Part shown: positions 1-5,867 of the stretch, piece by piece | Position numbering within the stretch: the stretch's first letter is position 1 | How the letters are laid out: the number at the start of each line of letters is the position of its first letter | Assembly: GCA_002338145.1 (NCBI GenBank) | Contig: DDHP01000063.1 | Location: 1 to 5,867, forward strand | DNA length: 5,867 nucleotides | From: Deferribacteraceae bacterium UBA1873 | GTDB taxonomy: Bacteria > Chrysiogenota > Deferribacteres > Deferribacterales > Flexistipitaceae | Direction of reading: 5' to 3' | The notes under the pieces: model-generated | Told to the model about the DNA's origin: nothing | Database searches by the model: none | The model's input: the letters and a program-made list of their open reading frames with translations, nothing else | Program-made: the position numbers and the translations under genes

Positions 1-13
1 TACCTCTACCTTA

Positions 14-1177
14 CTACACAACCAGCTTTTTAATAATTATCCTGAAAAACATAGGAAAAATCAGCGCTGATATGATAGATGCAAGGATTACACCGCCGGA
101 GATATCTTTTGAAAATACACCAAGACTTTCACCCAGTTTTGCAGCAGCTATAAGCAGAGTCAAAGAAAAAGAAGTGGAAAACAGAAAAACAGGTATATTA
201 TTTAACCTGTGGCTTCCGAATAAAAAAACAAATCCAGCCAGTATTCTTACAATAATAATAGTCAGACAGAGAATCAGAGCATATTTGACAACAGTAAAAT
301 CCATTAACAGGGATGTTTCAAAATTTAATCCCACATATATAAAAAAAATGGGGATAAGAAAACCGTGCCCTATCATTTCAAAACCTTCCTGAATTTTTTC
401 CGTTTCTTTGAACACAGCAGCGAAAAGCATTCCGCCTATAAACGCCCCGATTATCACTTCAATATTTAAAAAAGCTGCCAATGCAACAAAAACAAGCATA
501 TTAAGAAAATTACCCCTCAACCCAGTTTCCGAAGACACACCGGTTTTAGCCATAAAGCTGAGTTTATTTGGAAACCACCAGGTAAAAAGCTGCAGAAATT
601 TAAGGGCAAAAAAAGCCGCGGCACAAAATGCCGCCAATTTTACGATGTGAAGCAAACCGCCATAACCTATTCCATAATTATAAATAACTGTAAATGCAGT
701 TAAAGCCAGCAGACTGAAAACTTCACCTATACTTCCCAAAATCAAAATCTCTTTACCAAGAGTAGTATCCATTATATCCAGCTCATTTAAAATGGGAAAA
801 AGCAAACCAATAGATGTGATAACAATAAAAAGATTAAAATAGAAAGGAAGACTGAAAATATTTACAAGTATTACAGAAAACACGGTGATTGCTAAAAAAT
901 GGGAAATAAATATCAATAATGTTTTATTCGAAGTCTTCTGCAAATCTTCAGCATCAAGTTCCAAACCTGCCATATACATCAGAACGATAAATCCCAGCTC
1001 CGCCAGAAAGTTAACAATTCCCAGGGCATGAGGCTCAAAATGCAGAAAGCTTCCGATAAGCATACCATATAAAAGCTCTGAAACAGCGGTCGGGACATGA
1101 AATTTCCTGGCAATAAAAGGCATTATAAATGCCCCAACTGATATAAGTAGGAGTAGTAGAGCTTCTTCTTTACTCAT
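14..1177 (-). CDS. CPA2/Kef-type cation:proton antiporter, membrane subunit
   Basis: This is an integral membrane protein of 387 aa, almost entirely hydrophobic, that fits the transporter core of the CPA2 monovalent cation:proton antiporters (KefB/KefC, GerN, NapA type), which exchange K+ or Na+ for H+ across the inner membrane. Family landmarks in order are an N-terminal helix ending in the basic IARKFHVP segment (about 22-29), MAGLELD (69-75), the TM5 equivalent with LGSIGEVF (147-154), the GAFIGGMLF helix (244-252), PIFFIYVGLNF (276-286) and the VRILAG helix with R311. It stops about where KefC would continue into its TrkA-N domain, which is supplied here by the upstream gene. The start at 1177 was preferred to an in-frame ATG at 1201 because AGAAGG (1184-1189) lies 6 nt upstream and the extra MRYHRRLK is unlike the family. 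The gene ends in tandem stops TAG TAA. Ion specificity cannot be read from the sequence. The expected TM5 Asp is Glu (E152). Confidence 0.9.
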   Translation of the reverse strand: MSKEEALLLLLISVGAFIMPFIARKFHVPTAVSELLYGMLIGSFLHFEPHALGIVNFLAELGFIVLMYMAGLELDAEDLQKTSNKTLLIFISHFLAITVFSVILVNIFSLPFYFNLFIVITSIGLLFPILNELDIMDTTLGKEILILGSIGEVFSLLALTAFTVIYNYGIGYGGLLHIVKLAAFCAAAFFALKFLQLFTWWFPNKLSFMAKTGVSSETGLRGNFLNMLVFVALAAFLNIEVIIGAFIGGMLFAAVFKETEKIQEGFEMIGHGFLIPIFFIYVGLNFETSLLMDFTVVKYALILCLTIIIVRILAGFVFLFGSHRLNNIPVFLFSTSFSLTLLIAAAKLGESLGVFSKDISGGVILASIISALIFPMFFRIIIKKLVV

Positions 1178-2576
1178 TTTCAACCTTCTGTGGTATCGCA
1201 ATTGAACTGCAAGGAGATTTCAGCGCTGTGTAAAATCCTACTTCCGGCTTAAGAAAACTGCCTGCACTTCCCTTCTTAAAACTGCATACATAGATTATAT
1301 TATCAAGGCTTTTGAGATAAGCCAGTGTTTGTAAAACAGGATTTCCCTGCATTACTTTATACTGAATTTTCTTTTTGAAAAGGCTCCCGAAATCCTGAAT
1401 AAGCTGATTTCTCTCAGCCAGATTCTTTTCCTCTGTTTCACCCCTCATTTCTTTTGGCAAAGTTGTATAAACAACCTCAAATTCTATACCAATAAGCCTT
1501 GCCAGCTCAACTCCGCTCTCCATCGGATACACCGGGTCGTAACAATTTAGGGAAATAACAACTTTATTATATGGTTTACTGTTTTTGGATATTAGTATTG
1601 GCTTTTCAGCAATCTTAAAAAGCTCCCTTGCTTTGATATAATCTATAATATTTTTTTTAGAAAAACTGACAACATGAATCCCCACATTCGCTTTTTCTTC
1701 TAAAAATTTTACCTTAGAAGAAATTTCAGTATCCATACTAAATTTTATTTTACTGCTTTCCAGCTTTTCTTTAATATCTTCACCTATAGCTCCGTCCCTC
1801 AAGAAAATACGCAAATTATCCGTCCTGATGCTTGCATTCAGTATGACAGCCTCTTCCAACACCCACGGGTGTCTTTTATCAAGAGCCACAGCCATATCCT
1901 CCCCGTACTGCAATGGAAACTGAGGAATACCTTTGGTAAATATACCGGCCAGATTTTCCAATATTTTAGGTTCACCTGCCACAACAATCCTGTCACCAAC
2001 CTTTATTCTCGTTGAACCGGAAGGAATAACCAGCTCATTGTTTCTGTAAATAGCTGCAAGATGCCATTTTGAAGGGCGCAGGTTCTTCAGCTTCCTGTCA
2101 GTAATGTGGGATTTGGACATGACATTCAATTCAATAATTTCACCTTTTTTCTGACCTATATCAATTGCTCTGGAATAGTTTTTGTGAAGTTTGTTAAGTA
2201 TAATGTTTATAGAAATATCCATAGGCTTGATCAATGTAACAGTGGAATCTTTAAAATTATCCTCACCGCTTTTATCGTACAAAAGGACAATAATAGGTAT
2301 ATCCAGCTTTAAAATGTTTCGGACTATCCAACACACCTCAAGACTTAAATCAGAATCCCTGAACGTCACAATCACCGATTCTATTTCCTCTTTATTCAGT
2401 TTTTTCCACAACACGGCACTTGTTGCATCACCTTCAGCCAACACTATATTTTTGTCTACATTTTTAAGCTTATCTATTTTGTTTTTATCTTTTTCAATAA
2501 CCGTTACTTCCCAGTGTTTTATTATTTCTTTTAAAAGATTTTCCTCAAAAAATCCCACTCCGCAAAATACAATCAT
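1170..2576 (-). CDS. RCK/TrkA-type regulatory protein with USP-like C-terminal half
   Basis: A soluble cytoplasmic protein of 468 aa, probably the nucleotide-sensing regulatory subunit of the antiporter encoded directly downstream. Residues 1-130 form an RCK_N (TrkA-N) Rossmann fold with G6-V-G8 in the nucleotide loop, acidic E28 at the end of strand 2 and the typical GDAT at 49-52. The third glycine of GxGxxG is replaced (E11), so nucleotide preference is uncertain. Residues 144-203 match an RCK_C (TrkA-C) domain, ending IKVGDRIVVAGEP. The second half resembles one or two universal-stress-protein folds: a weak one at about 222-330 ending KPILIS, and a clearer one at about 336-463 that starts KVVISL and ends in an F-x-Y-T-A-L-K-S-P-C-S-S-I-A-I helix-strand. 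No transmembrane segment is visible. The region before ATG 2576 has only a poor GGGG as ribosome site. The last 8 nt overlap the antiporter gene. RCK is confident; the USP assignment is moderate and the partnership is inferred from gene order. Confidence 0.85.
   Translation of the reverse strand: MIVFCGVGFFEENLLKEIIKHWEVTVIEKDKNKIDKLKNVDKNIVLAEGDATSAVLWKKLNKEEIESVIVTFRDSDLSLEVCWIVRNILKLDIPIIVLLYDKSGEDNFKDSTVTLIKPMDISINIILNKLHKNYSRAIDIGQKKGEIIELNVMSKSHITDRKLKNLRPSKWHLAAIYRNNELVIPSGSTRIKVGDRIVVAGEPKILENLAGIFTKGIPQFPLQYGEDMAVALDKRHPWVLEEAVILNASIRTDNLRIFLRDGAIGEDIKEKLESSKIKFSMDTEISSKVKFLEEKANVGIHVVSFSKKNIIDYIKARELFKIAEKPILISKNSKPYNKVVISLNCYDPVYPMESGVELARLIGIEFEVVYTTLPKEMRGETEEKNLAERNQLIQDFGSLFKKKIQYKVMQGNPVLQTLAYLKSLDNIIYVCSFKKGSAGSFLKPEVGFYTALKSPCSSIAIPQKVENE
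1184..1189 (-). promoter_or_regulatory. Ribosome binding site deciding the antiporter start
   Basis: AGAAGG on the minus strand lies 6 nt before the ATG at 1177. It sits inside the last codons of the upstream RCK gene, whose stop (TAA, 1172-1170) lies beyond the antiporter start. The arrangement supports translational coupling and the 387-aa form over the 395-aa form. Confidence 0.7.
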
Positions 2577-2595
2577 AACTCAGCCCCATAAAAGT

Positions 2596-2611
2596 TTAAT
2601 TAGCGTAAAAT
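2596..2611. repeat. 16-nt intergenic motif, copy 1
   Basis: TTAATTAGCGTAAAAT lies between the left operon's start codon and the promoter dyad. It matches 14 of 16 positions with a motif at 5829-5844 in the same orientation; only the two central bases differ (TA versus CG). The copies lie in the only two intergenic stretches beyond a few bases, which argues mildly against chance. Function is unknown. Confidence 0.3.
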
Positions 2612-2634
2612 ATCTAAAGTTGTTGAAAAACTTG

Positions 2635-2658
2635 CATTATATGCTAAACCATATAATG
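2635..2658. promoter_or_regulatory. Symmetric divergent promoter/operator dyad
   Basis: Arms CATTATATG (2635-2643) and CATATAATG (2650-2658) are exact reverse complements around a 6-nt centre; two further outer pairs form after one mismatch. The dyad places a perfect TATAAT on the plus strand (2652-2657) and another on the minus strand (2641-2636), pointing away from each other. Start points would fall near 2664 for the right operon and near 2629 for the left, giving leaders of about 40 and 50 nt. At 17-nt spacing the -35 hexamers are poor on both strands (AACTTG and GCTTTT); a TTGAAA at 2623 is 23 nt away, which is too far. This would fit activator dependence or an operator that covers both -10 boxes. 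The -10 matches and symmetry are seen; promoter function is inferred. Confidence 0.5.
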
Positions 2659-2690
2659 AAAAGCTATTTTTGCTTCTGTATACCATCAAA

Positions 2691-2697
2691 AAGGAGG
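2691..2697 (+). promoter_or_regulatory. Strong ribosome binding site of the right operon
   Basis: AAGGAGG, a full match to the 16S anti-Shine-Dalgarno core, lies 7 nt before the ATG at 2705. It is the strongest ribosome site in the window and fixes the start of the yjbQ-like gene. Confidence 0.9.
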
Positions 2698-2704
2698 TTA
2701 AACA

Positions 2705-3124
2705 ATGAAATCTTACAGAAAAGAACTTTGGTTTAACACAAAAAACCGCATGGAATTTGTAAATATAACCTCTGATGTTGAAAGGGCTTTGAAAGAAAGT
2801 GGAATAAAAGAAGGATTGTGTCTTATAAATGCTATGCATATCACGGCTTCTGTTTTTATAAACGACAATGAAAGCGGCCTGCACGAAGATTACAAAAAAT
2901 GGCTGGAAGAGCTGGCTCCACATGAACCTCTAAGCCTTTACAAACACAATTTGACAGGCGAAGATAACGGTGATGCCCATCTGAAAAGGCAGGTTATGGG
3001 GCGTGAAGTTGTCGTTGCAATAACAGATGGCAAGCTTGATTTTGGTCCGTGGGAGCAGATTTTTTACGGGGAATTTGACGGCAGAAGAAAAAAGAGGGTT
3101 TTAATAAAAATAATCGGAGAATAA
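2705..3124 (+). CDS. yjbQ: YjbQ/UPF0047 family protein (secondary thiamine-phosphate synthase type)
   Basis: A small cytoplasmic protein of 139 aa, the usual full length for the UPF0047/YjbQ family. Members fold as a compact, usually trimeric beta protein; E. coli YjbQ has a weak thiamine-phosphate synthase activity that can rescue thiE loss, but the true physiological role of the family is unsettled. Family signatures are MHITASVFIND (44-54), YKHN (79-82), the GEDNGDAHLK stretch (85-94) and the C-terminal DFGPWEQIFYGEFDG block (112-126) ending in IIGE. H45, H81 and H92 are the three conserved histidines likely to hold a metal. It is the first gene of the right operon, behind a strong ribosome site, and ends 4 nt before the DHH gene. 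No other thiamine gene is present nearby, so the context does not support a thiamine role in particular. Confidence 0.92.
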   Translation: MKSYRKELWFNTKNRMEFVNITSDVERALKESGIKEGLCLINAMHITASVFINDNESGLHEDYKKWLEELAPHEPLSLYKHNLTGEDNGDAHLKRQVMGREVVVAITDGKLDFGPWEQIFYGEFDGRRKKRVLIKIIGE

Positions 3125-3128
3125 TTTT

Positions 3129-3974
3129 ATGATATTACATGTAACACACAACGATATGGATGGAGCGGGATGCGCCATACTGTTAAACAGTGTTTATAAA
3201 AATATACAGTCCTGCTATCTTAATTATGACGAAGTAAATGATTTTATCCTGAACAATCATGAGAATTACGAAAAACTTATAATAACCGATGTAACCCCCA
3301 ACGAAGAGCTTTTAAAACATATCATAAACAGAACAGAAATTACTATAATCGATCATCATGTTTCATCAGAAAATTTAAAAGAATATGACTTTACTATACA
3401 TGAAACGGGGAAATCTGCCACAAAACTGACATATGAATGGCTTTATTCCCAAAAAAAAGATGTAAAACACTATAAAGAATTAACTGACTGTATTGATGAT
3501 TACGATTTATGGCTTTTAAAAAGAAATGACAGTCTTAAAATGAATATGCTTTTTACTATTTTGGGTATAAACAGGTTTGTGGAACGCTTTTTAGAAGATC
3601 CATCAGTAAAATTCAGAAACGAGGAGCAACTCCTCCTCACTCTGGAGGAGGAGAGTCAATCCAAATACTTTGAAAACGCCGAAAAATATACAAAAACCTT
3701 TACTGACAAATGGGACAGGACATTCGGATGCATTTTCGCCGAAAAATATAATTCAGAGCTTGGCAACCACCTTCTAAAAAAACTGCATTTGCAGTATATT
3801 TTTATAATCAATGCCCAAAAAAAGAAAATTTCCCTCAGATCTGTACCCGGTGTTGCTATTAATGACATAGCTGAATCCAACAATGGTGGCGGACACCCCA
3901 ATGCAGCCGGATTTTCAACAGATTTTGATTTCGGACTGAAAAGCTTTCTGAAAAAATCAGGTGTTGTCAAATGA
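3129..3974 (+). CDS. DHH/DHHA1 phosphoesterase, NrnB-like (putative oligoribonuclease)
   Basis: A cytoplasmic DHH-superfamily phosphoesterase of 281 aa. The N-terminal DHH domain shows HNDMDG (7-12; H7, D9, D11), TDVTP with D54, the signature D75-H76-H77, and the D123-D124-x-D126 motif in CIDDYDLW. These are the residues that hold two Mn2+ ions in the family. The C-terminal DHHA1 substrate domain has NNGGGHPNAAGF (251-262). HNDMDGAGCAIL resembles NrnB of Bacillus (YngD), a 3'-5' exonuclease on short RNAs, more than RecJ or NrnA; at 281 aa it is clearly shorter than NrnB (about 400 aa). Degradation of nanoRNAs or of the linear dinucleotide pApA or pGpG is therefore plausible but not proven. 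GGAG at 3116-3119, inside the end of yjbQ, is the ribosome site 9 nt before ATG. It overlaps engB by 4 nt (ATGA). An unusual GAG/CTC-rich segment encodes residues 165-175. Confidence 0.9.
   Translation: MILHVTHNDMDGAGCAILLNSVYKNIQSCYLNYDEVNDFILNNHENYEKLIITDVTPNEELLKHIINRTEITIIDHHVSSENLKEYDFTIHETGKSATKLTYEWLYSQKKDVKHYKELTDCIDDYDLWLLKRNDSLKMNMLFTILGINRFVERFLEDPSVKFRNEEQLLLTLEEESQSKYFENAEKYTKTFTDKWDRTFGCIFAEKYNSELGNHLLKKLHLQYIFIINAQKKKISLRSVPGVAINDIAESNNGGGHPNAAGFSTDFDFGLKSFLKKSGVVK
3621..3653 (+). repeat. GAG/CTC-rich alternative hairpins inside the DHH gene
   Basis: GAGGAG (3621-3626), CTCCTCCTC (3630-3638) and GAGGAGGAG (3645-3653) lie in a row. The middle segment can pair with the first (6 bp, 3-nt loop) or with the third (9 bp, 6-nt loop), so the two stems exclude each other. 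It encodes EEQLLLTLEEE and uses CTC three times in a row, while leucine in the rest of the gene is mostly TTA, CTT or CTG. The segment lies between the two catalytic domains. Whether it has an RNA role or is a small triplet-slippage expansion cannot be told from one sequence. Confidence 0.5.
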
Positions 3975-4555
3975 GAGCTGAATTTATAACGTCTGCAGCT
4001 GATGTAACCGGTTTTCCTGAAAGTAATTTGCCGGAGATAGCTTTCATAGGCAGAAGCAATGTGGGAAAATCATCGATGATAAACGCCCTTCTTGGAAGAA
4101 AAAAACTTGTAAAAGTAGGCAATACTCCCGGTAAAACCAGACTGATAAATTTTTTTAATGTTGATAATAAATATATGTTTGTAGATCTGCCGGGGTATGG
4201 TTATGCAAAAGTATCCAAAGCAGAACGTAAAAAATGGGGAAAATTAATAGAAAATTATATAACAAAACGCAGTCAGCTGAAAGCATGTGTTTTAATTATT
4301 GACTGCAGGCGCATTCCTGCAGATGATGATTTTTTAATGATAGATTTGCTGAGCGATAATGAAATACCGATTATATTAACAGCTACAAAGTCTGATAAGC
4401 TTTCTTCCGGAAAACTGCAAAAACACCTTCAGGACATAGCAATGGAGCTGGAAATCCCTGAAAATGCAGTAATCCCGTTTTCAGCTGTGAAAAAAAACGG
4501 TTTAACAGATATTTGGGCAAATATAGATGAAATTTTAAAGAATGGTACGTCATAA
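3971..4555 (+). CDS. engB: Ribosome biogenesis GTP-binding protein EngB (YihA/YsxC)
   Basis: A complete EngB GTPase of 194 aa, normal for the family. EngB/YsxC acts in late assembly of the 50S ribosomal subunit and is essential in many bacteria. All GTPase motifs are present: G1 GRSNVGKS (27-34), the G2/switch I segment TPGKT (52-56), G3 DLPG (72-75) followed by the EngB-typical YGYAKV, G4 TKSD (139-142) and G5 SAV (171-173). The short N-terminal FITSAADVTGFPESNLPEIAFIGRSN is characteristic of EngB and confirms the start. Its ATG overlaps the stop of the DHH gene as ATGA, with a weak AGGTG ribosome site 7 nt upstream, so expression probably depends on coupled translation. It is the core housekeeping gene of the operon. 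Confidence 0.98.
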   Translation: MRAEFITSAADVTGFPESNLPEIAFIGRSNVGKSSMINALLGRKKLVKVGNTPGKTRLINFFNVDNKYMFVDLPGYGYAKVSKAERKKWGKLIENYITKRSQLKACVLIIDCRRIPADDDFLMIDLLSDNEIPIILTATKSDKLSSGKLQKHLQDIAMELEIPENAVIPFSAVKKNGLTDIWANIDEILKNGTS

Positions 4556-4556
4556 A

Positions 4557-5132
4557 ATGAAAACAATGAATCCCAGGTATATCTTAAAAACGCATGGTCC
4601 GAAACTGTTCATCCTTTTCGCGCTACTTTTGTTTATAGCCGTTGCCAATATAAGTGCGGGATACAAAGAACACGAAGCAAAAGCTGTATTTCTGCCAAAC
4701 TCTGACTATCTGCACGAAGTGGTAAAAAGCATAGAAAAAGCGAAAAAGAATATTGTTATTTCGATGTACATGTTTAAAACAACCGATTATACAAAACAGG
4801 CTTCAAAACACATTCAGGATGCCTTGTACAGAGCTGCTGAAAAAGGTGTAGAGGTAACAGTTCTTTTTGATATCGAAAAAGAAAAAGGTTTTCTCAACGA
4901 TGTAAATAAAGAAACAGCAGCAGAACTCAGAGAGAAAGGTATCAACGTTATCTATGATCCAGTGGATGTAAGAACACATACAAAATTAGTCGTTATAGAT
5001 GAAGAAATTGTTTTCATCGGCAGTCATAACTTTACCCACAGTGCAATGGTTTACAATAATGAAGCTTCCGCAAAAATTATATCAGAAGATTTCGCCCGTA
5101 AGACACTGGAATACATTGAAGGAATACACTGA
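4557..5132 (+). CDS. Single-HKD phospholipase D/nuclease family protein with N-terminal membrane segment
   Basis: A protein of 191 aa from this start, of the phospholipase D superfamily with one HKD motif: H-T-K (141-143), D148, G155-S156 and N158, then NNE with E169 (numbering from 4557). Upstream, NIVISMYMF and GVEVTVLFD are the usual beta strands. Small single-HKD members (Nuc-type endonucleases, about 150-180 aa) dimerise to form the active site and cut DNA or RNA without metal; this protein fits that class, though lipid or other phosphodiester substrates are possible. Residues about 16-33 (KLFILFALLLFIAVANIS) form a hydrophobic stretch after a basic N-terminus: a signal peptide or membrane anchor placing the HKD domain outside the cytoplasm. 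Three starts are possible: 4542 (14-nt overlap with engB), 4557 (1 nt after its TAA) and 4566; none has a clear ribosome site. I chose 4557 for the tight spacing, with low certainty. Confidence 0.9.
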   Translation: MKTMNPRYILKTHGPKLFILFALLLFIAVANISAGYKEHEAKAVFLPNSDYLHEVVKSIEKAKKNIVISMYMFKTTDYTKQASKHIQDALYRAAEKGVEVTVLFDIEKEKGFLNDVNKETAAELREKGINVIYDPVDVRTHTKLVVIDEEIVFIGSHNFTHSAMVYNNEASAKIISEDFARKTLEYIEGIH

Positions 5133-5824
5133 TGATCACAGGTACTATTGTAAACACTATAGCAGTCACCGCCGGAAGTATTATCGGCGTAACATTCGGT
5201 AACCGCATAAAAACAAAGACAAAAAATGCTATTGTCAAAGCTTTGGGACTTGCCGTACTGGTTTTGGGAATGAAAATGGCTTTCGTAGACCACAATTTTC
5301 TTCTTGGACTGATAAGCCTGGTTATAGGAACAGGAATAGGTGAATTTTTAGATATCGAGCAGAAACTGGATAAAATAGGACAATATCTTCAGAAAAAAAC
5401 AGGAAACAACTCCGGTACTTTTGTTTTGGGTTTTATTAGTGCCACAGTACTCTTTTGTGTAGGCTCCATGACTATTGTGGGAGCTATAAAAGACGGTCTG
5501 AACAACGATCCGTCAATCCTATACGTCAAAAGTCTTCTTGACGGAATATCCTCAATAATTTTGGCATCCACACTGGGGATAGGTGTAATTTTTTCAGCCG
5601 TATTTGTATTTACGTACCAGGGATTACTGAGTTTGCTGGCATCAAAGGCAAGCTTTTTGCTCAGTGAAGAAATTTATGTTAACGGAATATCACTCGTTGG
5701 CGGAATCATAATCCTGGGCATCGGCTTGAACATGTTTGAGTTGACCAAAATAAAAACTGCCAATATGCTGCCTGCACTTTTTCTAATTCCTGTTATTGAT
5801 TATTTTTACTTAGCTTTTTTTTAA
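5132..5824 (+). CDS. DUF554 family membrane protein (YdfK/YqgA type)
   Basis: An integral inner-membrane protein of 230 aa, the usual length for DUF554; no function is established for the family, though transport is often assumed. Several hydrophobic segments are visible, at about 5-22, 35-52, 56-71, 96-117, 140-167, 184-201 and 211-229. Family-specific motifs are GTIVNT (4-9), the IGTGIGEFLDIE loop (65-76), the long conserved block FCVGSMTIVGAIKDG followed by NDPSILYVKSLLDG (108-138), and LNMFELTKIKTANMLPAL (199-216). The start overlaps the preceding stop by one base (TGATG), with GAAGGA (5118-5123) as ribosome site 8 nt upstream. It is the last visible gene of the operon and ends in a run of eight T inside its final codons. 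Confidence 0.95.
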   Translation: MITGTIVNTIAVTAGSIIGVTFGNRIKTKTKNAIVKALGLAVLVLGMKMAFVDHNFLLGLISLVIGTGIGEFLDIEQKLDKIGQYLQKKTGNNSGTFVLGFISATVLFCVGSMTIVGAIKDGLNNDPSILYVKSLLDGISSIILASTLGIGVIFSAVFVFTYQGLLSLLASKASFLLSEEIYVNGISLVGGIIILGIGLNMFELTKIKTANMLPALFLIPVIDYFYLAFF

Positions 5825-5828
5825 ATCC

Positions 5829-5844
5829 TTAATCGGCGTAAAAT
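5829..5844. repeat. 16-nt intergenic motif, copy 2
   Basis: TTAATCGGCGTAAAAT begins 5 nt after the DUF554 stop codon and matches the motif at 2596-2611 at 14 of 16 positions. The surrounding 43 nt to the window end (5825-5867) hold no hairpin-plus-T terminator and no gene that I can support. Confidence 0.3.
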
Positions 5845-5867
5845 TCGAGAGCTTTGCACAACTATAA

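Noticed and set aside
72..650. Two plus-strand open frames (72-392 and 408-650) across the antiporter
   Set aside because: They are Pro/Thr/Lys/Ile-rich antisense frames of membrane helices, with no credible ribosome site or family.
2615..2633. AAGTT/AACTT inverted repeat next to TTGAAA as a second operator or -35 box
   Set aside because: The arms are only 5 bp in AT-rich DNA, and TTGAAA is 23 nt from the TATAAT, too far for a standard promoter.
2191..2736. Open frame of 181 aa on the plus strand, antisense to the RCK gene start and crossing the intergenic region
   Set aside because: It runs opposite the well-supported RCK_N domain, overlaps the promoter and yjbQ start, has Ser/Phe/Ile-rich composition typical of an antisense frame, and matches no family I recognise.
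2600..2923. Open frame of 107 aa on the minus strand over the yjbQ start
   Set aside because: It is antisense to a complete UPF0047 protein with a strong ribosome site and has no domain motif.
3656..3970. Open frame of 104 aa on the minus strand within the DHH gene
   Set aside because: It lies opposite the conserved DHHA1 motif and reads as the antisense of that motif.
5811..5824. T-run after DUF554 as a possible transcription terminator
   Set aside because: The eight T lie within the last codons and no GC-rich hairpin precedes them.
5825..5867. Possible C-terminus of a convergent minus-strand gene entering from the right edge (ending IKDLKKS, or in another frame LRRLRI)
   Set aside because: Only about 43-58 nt are visible, two minus-strand frames are equally open and one plus frame runs to the final TAA; nothing separates a real gene end from chance.

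Overview
The window is a compact, AT-rich bacterial chromosomal segment with seven protein genes and almost no non-coding DNA. I see no RNA gene, IS element, integrase, CRISPR array or phage gene. The gene content (a Kef-type antiporter with its RCK regulator, YjbQ, a DHH phosphoesterase, the ribosome-assembly GTPase EngB, an HKD/phospholipase-D protein with an N-terminal export or anchor segment, and a DUF554 membrane protein), the low GC and the A-rich codon use suggest a low-GC, probably Gram-negative free-living bacterium. A Deferribacterota-like lineage is my guess, but only from general impression; the window holds no marker that fixes the taxon.

The layout is two divergent transcription units separated by 128 nt (2577-2704). 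The left unit runs on the minus strand: a soluble RCK/TrkA protein with a USP-like C-terminal half (2576 to 1170), then a CPA2/Kef-type cation:proton antiporter (1177 to 14). Their ends overlap by 8 nt, so the two are almost certainly translationally coupled and probably form one ion-transport system with a separate nucleotide-sensing subunit. The right unit runs on the plus strand: yjbQ-like (2705-3124), NrnB-like DHH phosphoesterase (3129-3974), engB (3971-4555), HKD protein (about 4557-5132) and DUF554 (5132-5824). Junctions of +4, -4, +1 (or -14) and -1 nt indicate one operon.

The intergenic region carries a perfect 9-bp inverted repeat with a 6-nt centre (2635-2658). The repeat itself creates a TATAAT on each strand, facing outward towards each unit. 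It looks like a symmetric divergent promoter or operator and is the most interesting non-coding signal here. A second non-coding signal is a 16-nt motif (14/16 identical) found both in this region and just after the last gene. The final 43 nt (5825-5867) hold no gene I can support.

I do not see a clear, previously undescribed defence or mobile system. The items most worth a second look are the RCK-USP plus antiporter pair (including a Glu where the family normally has Asp), the symmetric promoter dyad, and a GAG/CTC-rich alternative-hairpin segment inside the DHH gene.
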